From positions 434,001 to 498,000 of the forward strand of contig CAZTYE010000001.1 of the NCBI GenBank assembly GCA_964617645.1: a stretch of DNA of 64,000 nt, given 5' to 3'. Shown one piece after another: positions 33,923 through 40,747 of the stretch. The DNA comes from JADJGC01 sp964617645. Its GTDB lineage: Bacteria; Zixibacteria; MSB-5A5; CAIYYT01. The notes beneath the pieces are model-generated. The model was not told the origin of the DNA. It worked only from the letters and a program-made list of their open reading frames with translations, and did no database searches. Position 1 is the first letter of the stretch; each line of letters begins with the position of its first letter. Position numbers and translations under genes: made by a program.

Positions 33923-35191
33923 ATGGCAAAGCGCATCATCGGTGACATCACTTTGGGCGGCGATAAGTCGCTCTCGCATCGCGCCGTGATGTTTGCCGCT
34001 ATGGCCGACGGCGTTTCGCGGATTCGCAATCTCTCCTCCGGGCGGGATGTGCAGTCCACGATCGCGGTTTTCGGCGGTCTGGGCACGGACATCGAAAGCA
34101 GCGCCGCCGAAGTTGTAGTCAGATCCAAAGGCGTCGGTGAGTTCGCATCACAGTCCGATCGCCTTGATTGCGGGAATTCCGGAACCACCCTGCGTCTCGC
34201 ACTCGGCATACTCGCAGGGAGTCGCACAACGGCCACCCTGTTTGGCGATGCATCTCTCAACCGCCGCCCGGTGCGGCGCGTCATGCTGCCGCTCACGCAA
34301 ATGGGCGCGGAAATCGCGACCGAAGCCGCCGGCGATCATCCGCCGGTGCGCGTCGTGGGCCGCCGGCTTCGGGGCATCGACTACGAGTCGCCGATTCCTT
34401 CGGCACAAGTGAAATCGGCCGTGCTGCTCGCCGCGCTGCAAGCCGAGGGCACCACCAGCTACCGCGAACCCGAACCTTCGCGCGATCACACCGAACGCTT
34501 TCTTGTTCAGCAGGGCATCGATTTGCAGCGCAGCGGCAATGCGCTCACCCTGCGTCCCGGCCGCAAGATCGCGGCGATTGACTATGACGTCGCCGGCGAT
34601 ATCTCGACTGCCGCATTCTTTATCGTCGCTGCATCGTTGGTGGCGAGATCTGAATTGCGGATACGCGACGTGCTCTTGAATCCAACGCGCACCGGCGCGC
34701 TGCGCTTTCTCGAATGCATGGGCGCCGCCATCACGATCGCGAATTCTCGGGAGCGCTTCGGAGAACCTGTGGGCGATGTCGTGGTTCAAAGCGCGGCTCT
34801 ACACGGCGCCGACAGCGCGGGAATTCCCACTGCAAGCTTGATTGATGAGGTTCCGATTCTCGCGGTCGCTGCCATGTGTGCCGCCGGTGAAAGCCGCATC
34901 CGCGACATTGGCGAGCTTCGGGTCAAAGAATCCGATCGCGCCCAGGGTATCATCGACCTCCTTGCGTGTTATGGCTGTCAGACGCGCGTCGATGGCAACG
35001 ACTTGGTAATCACCGGGACTTCGCCGCGAAAAGCACGCGAGCCTGAGCATCATCACGATCACCGTTTGGCAATGGCCGCCGAAATCGCAATGCTGGTGTG
35101 CGGTGATCGTTTCACCGGCGCCGCTCGAGATGTCATTGCGATTTCCGCTCCCGAGTTTTATGATCGACTCGAAGAAATATGGCGCGACTGA
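33923..35191 (+). CDS. aroA: 3-phosphoshikimate 1-carboxyvinyltransferase (EPSP synthase)
   Basis: Joins shikimate-3-phosphate and PEP to form EPSP. The 422-residue two-domain protein has GDKSLSHRAVMFAAMADG (13-30), DCGNSGTTLRL, YESPIPSAQVKSAVLLAAL (shikimate site), DISTAAFFIVA, DEVPILAVAAMCA and RVKESDRAQGI. The first-domain motif reads LAGSR following the DCGNSG helix rather than the LLAAQ class markers, so glyphosate class was not assigned. It overlaps aroE by 13 bases. Confidence 0.96.
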   Translation: MAKRIIGDITLGGDKSLSHRAVMFAAMADGVSRIRNLSSGRDVQSTIAVFGGLGTDIESSAAEVVVRSKGVGEFASQSDRLDCGNSGTTLRLALGILAGSRTTATLFGDASLNRRPVRRVMLPLTQMGAEIATEAAGDHPPVRVVGRRLRGIDYESPIPSAQVKSAVLLAALQAEGTTSYREPEPSRDHTERFLVQQGIDLQRSGNALTLRPGRKIAAIDYDVAGDISTAAFFIVAASLVARSELRIRDVLLNPTRTGALRFLECMGAAITIANSRERFGEPVGDVVVQSAALHGADSAGIPTASLIDEVPILAVAAMCAAGESRIRDIGELRVKESDRAQGIIDLLACYGCQTRVDGNDLVITGTSPRKAREPEHHHDHRLAMAAEIAMLVCGDRFTGAARDVIAISAPEFYDRLEEIWRD

Positions 35192-35997
35192 CAGACGTTC
35201 CCCAAATCTACGGAATCCTCGGCGAGAACATCTCGTATTCGCTCTCGCCGCTGATTTACAATGAGTTGTTTCGTCACCATCGCATCGCGGCCTGCTATGC
35301 TCGCTTTGACATCCGCAAACGAGATTTGCAGAGCTTTGTCGCCGCGGCGAGAATGCTGCCGCTATCCGGCTTCAATATCACTATTCCGTACAAGGAAGCG
35401 GTGGCGGGCCTCATCGACGTTGCCGATCCAATCGTTCAGGCAACCGGAGCGACGAATCTGGTAATCGTCAACGATCACCGATTGCTCGGGTACAACACCG
35501 ACTTGGATGGTATCCGCGCGACAGTCGAAAACCGACTCCATGTTGACGTAGCGGGCAAATCCGTATTGCTGATCGGCTCCGGCGGCGCCGCGCGGACGGC
35601 GCTCTACTATCTCGGACTCAAGCGGGCCGCGGAGACGACAATTGTCATGCGAACGTCTGCGCGCGCTCGTCGTTTCCGAGCGATCAGCAAGCGTCTTGCG
35701 CCCGGCGCTGCACTGAGTTTTGTTTCCGCTTCTCGGATTACGCTCGACGGCTTTGATCTCTGCATCAATTGCACTCCGATCCCGACACGGAAACTGCTCA
35801 CTTCGCAAGCCTCGCTCGGACATTGCGCAGTATTCGATCTCAGCTATCTTGTCGATACACCTATAAAGTCGCGGCGTTACGCCGACGGTAGATATATGTT
35901 AGCGGCGCAGGCGGCGCGGAACTTCGAGCTTATGACCGGGATAGAAGTGAAAGTCGAGAGCGTTCTCAAGATCATCAATCGCGGGCGGAGAGCATGA
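35179..35997 (+). CDS. aroE: Shikimate dehydrogenase
   Basis: Reduces 3-dehydroshikimate with NADPH. The 272 residues include SYSLSPLIYNELF (substrate site, 19-31), FNITIPYKEAV (65-75, with the catalytic lysine), ATNLV, NTDLDG (106-111, catalytic aspartate) and the nucleotide loop LIGSGGAARTALYYL. It starts inside the end of aroA and ends in an ATGA overlap with aroC. The final residues (FELMTGIEVKVESVLKII) match the usual C-terminal helix, so it is complete. Confidence 0.95.
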   Translation: MARLTDVPQIYGILGENISYSLSPLIYNELFRHHRIAACYARFDIRKRDLQSFVAAARMLPLSGFNITIPYKEAVAGLIDVADPIVQATGATNLVIVNDHRLLGYNTDLDGIRATVENRLHVDVAGKSVLLIGSGGAARTALYYLGLKRAAETTIVMRTSARARRFRAISKRLAPGAALSFVSASRITLDGFDLCINCTPIPTRKLLTSQASLGHCAVFDLSYLVDTPIKSRRYADGRYMLAAQAARNFELMTGIEVKVESVLKIINRGRRA

Positions 35998-37127
35998 TTC
36001 GCTTCACCACCGCCGGCGAATCGCACGGTATGGGCTTGACGGCGATCGTCGAGGGCATTCCGGCCGGGCTCCAGCTCGACACCGAGGCCGTTACCATCGA
36101 TCTCCGTCGCCGCCAAATGGGCTACGGGCGCGGCCTGCGCATGCGCATCGAACAAGATACCGCACTGGTGACGGCCGGAATCTGGGAGGGCGCAACCATC
36201 GGCAGCCCGATCGCCATCTTTATCGCTAATCGCGACTGGAAGAACTGGAAGGATCAGAAACGCGACAAGAAACTCGTCCCCCGTCCCGGTCATGCCGATC
36301 TTCCGGCGCTGCTCAAGTACGACTTCGATGACATTCAGAAAGCCATCGAGCGATCTTCAGCGCGAGAAACCGCCGCTCGCACCGCTGCGGGCGCAGTCGC
36401 CAAGCAGTATCTGGCGGCCTTCGACATTCGTGTATACTCGCATACGCAACAAATCGGATCAGTACGCAACGACAAACCGGTCAAGTTCTCACTCGCCGAT
36501 TTTCGTGCCATCGAAAAGTCACCCGTCCGCTGTGCCGACAAAGAGATCGAACGCGCTATGATTCGCGAGATCGACCAAGCCGTCGCGCGCCAGGACACAC
36601 TTGGCGGCGTTGCAGAGATCGTGGTTACCGGCGCGCCGGTCGGTCTTGGCACCTACGCTCAGTGGGATCGGCGCACCGACGCCCGTCTGGCGCACGCTCT
36701 CATGAGCATTCAATCGGTGAAGGCGGTCGAAATCGGCGCGGGGCTGGCGGCGGCATCCGCCTTCGGTTCGGCGGTTCACGATCCCATCGCCTATCGTAAA
36801 TCAACCGGTTTCACTCAGACGACCAACAACGCCGGTGGCATCGTTGGCGGCATTACGACCGGCGCCGAGATTGTCGCGCGGGCCTATTTCAAGCCGATCT
36901 CAACCCTCGGCAAACCTCTGAAATCGACCAATATTGAATCCAAGAAGTCTACCGATGCGCCCTACGTTCGTTCCGATATTTGTGTCGTACCGGCCGGTGG
37001 CGTTGTTTGCGAGGCCATGGTGGCGCTGGCCATCGCTGATCTCATGTCTGAAAAATTCGGTGGCGATTCGATGCGCGAAGCGCTGGCCAATCACCGGGCC
37101 TACCTCAAACATGTGCGCCGTCGGTAA
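35994..37127 (+). CDS. aroC: Chorismate synthase
   Basis: Converts EPSP to chorismate with reduced FMN. The 377-residue protein begins IRFTTAGESHGMGLTAIVEG, contains RRQMGYGRGLRM, the conserved RPGHADLPALLKYDF, RSSARETAARTAAGAVAKQ and TNNAGGIVGGITTGAEIVAR. All invariant histidine and arginine segments of the family are present. ATG overlaps the aroE stop (ATGA), and its 3' end overlaps aroK by 17 bases. Confidence 0.97.
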   Translation: MIRFTTAGESHGMGLTAIVEGIPAGLQLDTEAVTIDLRRRQMGYGRGLRMRIEQDTALVTAGIWEGATIGSPIAIFIANRDWKNWKDQKRDKKLVPRPGHADLPALLKYDFDDIQKAIERSSARETAARTAAGAVAKQYLAAFDIRVYSHTQQIGSVRNDKPVKFSLADFRAIEKSPVRCADKEIERAMIREIDQAVARQDTLGGVAEIVVTGAPVGLGTYAQWDRRTDARLAHALMSIQSVKAVEIGAGLAAASAFGSAVHDPIAYRKSTGFTQTTNNAGGIVGGITTGAEIVARAYFKPISTLGKPLKSTNIESKKSTDAPYVRSDICVVPAGGVVCEAMVALAIADLMSEKFGGDSMREALANHRAYLKHVRRR

Positions 37128-37644
37128 GCAGCAAAACATCTTTCTTGCCGGGCACATGGGAAGCGGCAAGTCGACAATCGGCGCCAAAATCGCCAACGAC
37201 TTGAACTTTGCGTTCGTCGACACCGATGAAGTCATCATGCAGGAGGAGAATCTGAGTGTCAGCGAGATCTTTGCCCGTTTCGGCGAGGCGCATTTCCGTC
37301 GCGCCGAAAACGCATTACTCGAAAAACTGGCTTCAGGAGAGAAGCAGGTGATTGCGACCGGCGGCGGAATGCTCGCCAACGCTCAGAATCTCAAGACGGC
37401 TCAGCGGCACGGCATCGTCTTTCTCCTGACCGCGGACTTGCGCGAGTTGGCGGCGCGCTTGAAGACCGCGACGGACCGCCCTCTCCTTTCGGGCGACAGC
37501 ATCGAGTCGCGGCTGCGACAGCTCGATTCAACACGCGCACCGGTGCTGAACCAAATCGCGGATCGAATTGACACGACAAACTTGTCACCGACGGAAGTCG
37601 CCACCACGATCGTGATGAGATTTCAAGAATGGCTCAGCGAATAG
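37111..37644 (+). CDS. aroK: Shikimate kinase
   Basis: Phosphorylates shikimate with ATP. From ATG 37111 the 177-residue P-loop protein has GHMGSGKST (14-22, Walker A), the shikimate-binding DTDEVI (37-42), FRRAENALLEKL and ATGGGML, with a lid segment ATDRPLLSGDS. Longer upstream frames lie entirely in aroC and are rejected. It overlaps aroC and aroB by 17 and 16 bases respectively, so ribosomes would restart within the neighbouring gene. Confidence 0.94.
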   Translation: MCAVGKQQNIFLAGHMGSGKSTIGAKIANDLNFAFVDTDEVIMQEENLSVSEIFARFGEAHFRRAENALLEKLASGEKQVIATGGGMLANAQNLKTAQRHGIVFLLTADLRELAARLKTATDRPLLSGDSIESRLRQLDSTRAPVLNQIADRIDTTNLSPTEVATTIVMRFQEWLSE

Positions 37645-38720
37645 GACAAACCCATTTCCGGTTGCGCAGGACGGATCCGCCTACGAAGATCGTCTGGGGC
37701 GAGCAGTTGCTGGCGGGTACGGTCGCAAGGTTTCTGAAGTCGATACATCCGTCGCCGACGGCGACACTGTTCGTTTGTGATCGAAAAGTCTATCGCCTCC
37801 ATCGCAAGCAACTCGATGCCCTGCGGCCAAAACATTCGCCGCTCATTTTGCTCGCCGCAACCGAGCGCCGCAAGTCCGAACAAACGGCTCATCAACTCCT
37901 GCGATGGTTGCATGCCAACTTCGCCGACCGTCGCGCGCTTGTTGTCGCGATCGGCGGCGGCGTCATTACGGACTTGGTCGGTTACGTCGCTTCGATTTAC
38001 ATGCGCGGCGTGCGCTATATTTCTGTTCCCACGACACTGGTCGGCATGGTCGACGCCGCCATAGGCGGCAAAACGGCAATCAATTTTGCGGAGACGAAGA
38101 ATATCGTCGGTACGTATCACGCTCCGCTCCAGATCGTCAGCGACTTTGAGTTCTTGGCGACGCTTCACGATTCACAGATTCGCGACGGCGTCGTCGAAGC
38201 CCTCAAAATCTTTGCCGTTGCCGACCGGCGGGCGTGGAACCGGCACGCCGCCGGCGTCGCCCAGCGCAATCCGCACGCGGCAGTATCAGATATGATAGCC
38301 GATGCGATTCGACTTAAGGCGAAGATCGTCACGCGTGATCCATTCGAAAACGACCTGCGCCGCATCCTCAATTTCGGCCACACGACCGGACATGCCTACG
38401 AAGCAATTACCGGCCACTCACACGGTCGTTCAGTGGCGTACGGCATTCTTGTCGCCCTTGAGTTGTCGCGTCGATATGCGGGTTTGCCGGAGCGCGACTA
38501 CGCTCAAGTCGCGGTCGCCATTCGTGCCGTCTACCCGAGCTTCGATTATCGCGGCCGAAATACTGACTTGCTCTGGTCGAAAGTCCTTCACGATAAAAAA
38601 CGCCTGGGCAGGGAAATCCCGTTCGTGCTCTTAGAAAGAACTGGTCAACACGCCATTCGTAGCATAGACTACCGTCAGTTTGCCGCTGCCGTCGCGGCCG
38701 TCTGGGAGCCAGTAGCGTGA
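37629..38720 (+). CDS. aroB: 3-dehydroquinate synthase
   Basis: Cyclises DAHP to 3-dehydroquinate using NAD and a divalent metal. The 363-residue protein shows IGGGVITDLVGYVASIYMRG (108-127), VPTTLVGMVDAAIGGKTAIN (133-152), a metal site region VVEALK, and the metal histidines in NFGHTTGHAYEAIT with a later GHSHGRSVAYG. It starts inside aroK and overlaps aroQ by four bases (GTGA). The N-terminal 20 residues are longer than in many homologues. Confidence 0.96.
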   Translation: MAQRIGQTHFRLRRTDPPTKIVWGEQLLAGTVARFLKSIHPSPTATLFVCDRKVYRLHRKQLDALRPKHSPLILLAATERRKSEQTAHQLLRWLHANFADRRALVVAIGGGVITDLVGYVASIYMRGVRYISVPTTLVGMVDAAIGGKTAINFAETKNIVGTYHAPLQIVSDFEFLATLHDSQIRDGVVEALKIFAVADRRAWNRHAAGVAQRNPHAAVSDMIADAIRLKAKIVTRDPFENDLRRILNFGHTTGHAYEAITGHSHGRSVAYGILVALELSRRYAGLPERDYAQVAVAIRAVYPSFDYRGRNTDLLWSKVLHDKKRLGREIPFVLLERTGQHAIRSIDYRQFAAAVAAVWEPVA

Positions 38721-39163
38721 AATCGAAGTCGCAAATCATCGTCATCAACGGTCCGAATCTAAACCTATTGGGTGAACGCCAGCCTGAGATCTACGGCCAC
38801 ATGACCTTGTCGCAGATCGGCCGGGAGCTTCGCGCCGCGGCCCGCCAAGCCGGTTTCCAGTTGCTCTGGCGCCAGTCAAACTATGAAGGCGAAATCGTCG
38901 ACTGGCTGCACAAATACCGCAAAGGCGTCGCCGGAATCATCATCAATCCGGCGGCCTACTCGCACACCTCCGTCGCAATCTTGGACGCCCTGCTCGCGCT
39001 CGAAGTGCCCGCGGTCGAAGTACATTTATCCAACATCTACCAGCGCGAGGAATTCCGACAGAAGTCGATTACCGCGCGCGGCTGTGTCGGCGTTATCTCC
39101 GGACTGGGCGCGTCCGGCTACTTCTTGGCCCTGCAATTCCTGCTTGAACATCATAAAGGCTGA
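38717..39163 (+). CDS. aroQ: 3-dehydroquinate dehydratase, type II
   Basis: Dehydrates 3-dehydroquinate to 3-dehydroshikimate. The 148-residue dodecameric type II enzyme has IVINGPNLNLLGERQPEIYG (8-27) with the catalytic tyrosine, IINPAAYSHTSVAI (substrate site) and VEVHLSNIYQREEFRQKS with the catalytic histidine. It starts at a GTG overlapping aroB. With aroA, aroB, aroC, aroE, aroF and aroK it completes all seven steps from PEP and erythrose-4-phosphate to chorismate in one operon. Confidence 0.97.
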   Translation: MKSKSQIIVINGPNLNLLGERQPEIYGHMTLSQIGRELRAAARQAGFQLLWRQSNYEGEIVDWLHKYRKGVAGIIINPAAYSHTSVAILDALLALEVPAVEVHLSNIYQREEFRQKSITARGCVGVISGLGASGYFLALQFLLEHHKG

Positions 39164-39166
39164 TCA

Positions 39167-40063
39167 ATGAAGTACATGTACACCAACGGCAAATTCCACT
39201 CGCCCGGCATCAACACCGTCTCGGCGATGATGCAGGCCTTCAATTACGGCACGGCCGCGTTTGAAGGCATGAAAGCCTATTACCTTGAAGACCGCCGAAA
39301 CTGGTACCTCTATCGCCCGGAAAAGTACTTCGAACGCCTCTGCCGCAGCGCGCGCATGATCGACCTGGAATTCAAGACCTCGTTTGATGAATTCGTCGGC
39401 ATCATCGCGACTCTGATCAAAAAAAACAACGTTCGCCAGGACACTTACATCCGGCCGCTCGTCTATCGCGATGAGAAGGGTGTCGGACTGATGCGCCCTT
39501 CCGGCTACGGCCTGTCGATCTTTATCCAGTCGATTCCCTTCTCTTCGGCGAATCAGTTTCGCTGTTGCTTCGTCGCCCAAAAACGGCCAACCGACGGGAG
39601 TTATTCCGGTAAACTGACCGGCAACTACTTGCTCTCGTTCCTTTCTGCCAGGGAAGCTAAAGCGAAAGGCTACGATGTCGGCATCCTGTCGTCAACCGAA
39701 GGTCACGTCTCCGAAGCTTCGATCATGAATCTCTTCTTCGTCAAGAGCCGCCGCCTCTACACACCCGCTATCGAGTGCGGTCCGCTTGGCGGAATTACGC
39801 GGCTGTCGGTTATCCAGATCGTGAAAGAGATGCTGGGGATGCGCGTCACGGAAGGGAAATTCCGGCGCGAGAGACTACTTGAAGCCGACGAGATCTTTTT
39901 CACCGGCACCGGCAGTGGCGTGAACTTCGTCAAGCAGCTCGAGCGCCGCAAGTTCAACCTTGACCGCCAAGATCAAATCGCCTTGCGGGTGGCGGCGGCA
40001 TTTGACGACGTCACCCACGGCCGCGTCGATCGCTACCGCGATTGGCTCGTGCCGGTCAAGTAG
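39167..40063 (+). CDS. ilvE: Class IV aminotransferase (branched-chain aminotransferase-like)
   Basis: A 298-residue fold-type IV PLP aminotransferase. AFNYGTAAFEGMKAYY (24-39), RPLVYRDEKGVG, the PLP lysine Lys149 in SGKLTGNYLLS, the conserved Glu183 in STEGHVSEASIMNLFF, and GGITRLSVI are visible. The family normally makes Leu, Ile and Val, but some members also accept aromatic 2-oxo acids. As the last gene of an aromatic operon (three bases after aroQ) with no other aminotransferase nearby, it may transaminate phenylpyruvate and hydroxyphenylpyruvate; that is inference. Confidence 0.9.
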   Translation: MKYMYTNGKFHSPGINTVSAMMQAFNYGTAAFEGMKAYYLEDRRNWYLYRPEKYFERLCRSARMIDLEFKTSFDEFVGIIATLIKKNNVRQDTYIRPLVYRDEKGVGLMRPSGYGLSIFIQSIPFSSANQFRCCFVAQKRPTDGSYSGKLTGNYLLSFLSAREAKAKGYDVGILSSTEGHVSEASIMNLFFVKSRRLYTPAIECGPLGGITRLSVIQIVKEMLGMRVTEGKFRRERLLEADEIFFTGTGSGVNFVKQLERRKFNLDRQDQIALRVAAAFDDVTHGRVDRYRDWLVPVK

Positions 40064-40173
40064 CGCAGTCGGCTGGGCTCTCAGTCCCGCACTTCATTCT
40101 GACGAAACCCGATCGCGACGCTTCCGGCAGCATATTGGCTGAGCTCCCGATCACTGCGATCATGACCTGTATT

Positions 40174-40292
40174 CGCGTAGTGGCACGGCGTGCCGTGCCC
40201 TTCTGTGATCGACGATATGATTGTAGGCCGGATTTCCAGTCACCCCGCACGACTATCGCTCCTCGCGTAGGAGCGCACCGCAGTGCGTCCAT
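40174..40292. repeat. 119-bp palindromic repeat element, copy A
   Basis: Differs from copy C (40521-40639) at only two positions, and the match continues weakly for about 8 bases beyond. It contains three nested inverted repeats: GGCACGGC/GCCGTGCC near the start, CGCTCCT/AGGAGCG around a 5-base loop near the end, and CGCAC/GTGCG at the very end. Structure-rich non-coding repeats of this kind resemble REP or MITE elements. Copy A ends exactly at the N-run. Confidence 0.8.
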
Positions 40293-40392
40293 NNNNNNNN
40301 NNNNNNNNNNNNNNNNNNNNNNNNNNNNNNNNNNNNNNNNNNNNNNNNNNNNNNNNNNNNNNNNNNNNNNNNNNNNNNNNNNNNNNNNNNNN
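40293..40392. other. Assembly gap of 100 N
   Basis: Exactly 100 N, the conventional placeholder for a gap of unknown size. The 55 bases just before it (40238-40292) are identical to the 55 bases just after it (40393-40447). Confidence 0.99.
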
Positions 40393-40447
40393 AGTCACCC
40401 CGCACGACTATCGCTCCTCGCGTAGGAGCGCACCGCAGTGCGTCCAT
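40393..40447. repeat. Partial repeat element after the gap, copy B
   Basis: 55 bases identical to the 3' end of copy A, starting immediately after the N-run. This is probably the same physical copy as A, duplicated because two contigs share an overlap, rather than a separate element. Confidence 0.75.
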
Positions 40448-40471
40448 CGTCCTCATCTGTTCAAGTTGTAG

Positions 40472-40494
40472 GTCAAGCCGTCTTGCGGCTTGAC
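40472..40494. repeat. 9-bp inverted repeat between repeat copies
   Basis: GTCAAGCCG (40472-40480) pairs perfectly with CGGCTTGAC (40486-40494) around the loop TCTTG. It has no U-tract and does not match the 119-bp element; its role is unknown. Confidence 0.5.
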
Positions 40495-40520
40495 AGTCAC
40501 TCTACTCGACGACCTCAACT

Positions 40521-40639
40521 CGCGTAGTGGCACGGCGTGCCGTGCCCTTCTGTGATCGACAATATGATTGTAGGCCGGATTTCCAGCCACCCCGCACGAC
40601 TATCGCTCCTCGCGTAGGAGCGCACCGCAGTGCGTCCAT
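40521..40639. repeat. 119-bp palindromic repeat element, copy C
   Basis: Second full copy, same orientation as copy A, with two substitutions (one in the GATCGAC-A/G-ATATG segment, one in the CCAG-C/T-CACC segment). Inverted repeats are preserved exactly, which suggests either recent copying or selection on structure. No flanking target-site duplication or transposase is visible. Confidence 0.8.
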
Positions 40640-40670
40640 TGTCCTCATTCGGGCAAATGGCAATCCCGCC

Positions 40671-40699
40671 AAAACAAAAGCCCCGCCTTGCGGCGGGGC
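40671..40699 (-). terminator. Intrinsic terminator of the giant repeat-protein gene
   Basis: GCCCCGCC (40680-40687) and GGCGGGGC (40692-40699) form a perfect 8-bp stem with loop TTGC. Reading the minus strand, the stem is followed by TTTTGTTTT. It lies about 50 bases beyond the stop of the minus-strand gene. Confidence 0.85.
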
Positions 40700-40747
40700 C
40701 TTTATGTGAATGCCGCCCGATTTTGGCGGCCTCAAGGGGCCAATCCC

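Larger units (their letters stand above)
40064..40747. other. Palindrome-rich intergenic stretch containing a scaffold gap
   Basis: The 684 bases between the convergent ilvE and giant-protein genes hold no credible coding sequence. They contain 119-bp palindromic repeats, an unrelated 9-bp hairpin, the 100-N scaffold gap and the terminator of the minus-strand gene. Short open frames here arise from the repeats and are rejected. Confidence 0.85.

Noticed and set aside
40042..40425. Open frames running through the N-run
   Set aside because: They consist of repeat sequence and undetermined bases, and no real protein can be supported.
40174..40639. Considered a CRISPR array around the gap
   Set aside because: Only two full copies of a 119-bp element are present, there are no cas genes, and the repeats contain several internal inverted repeats instead of spacers of uniform length.
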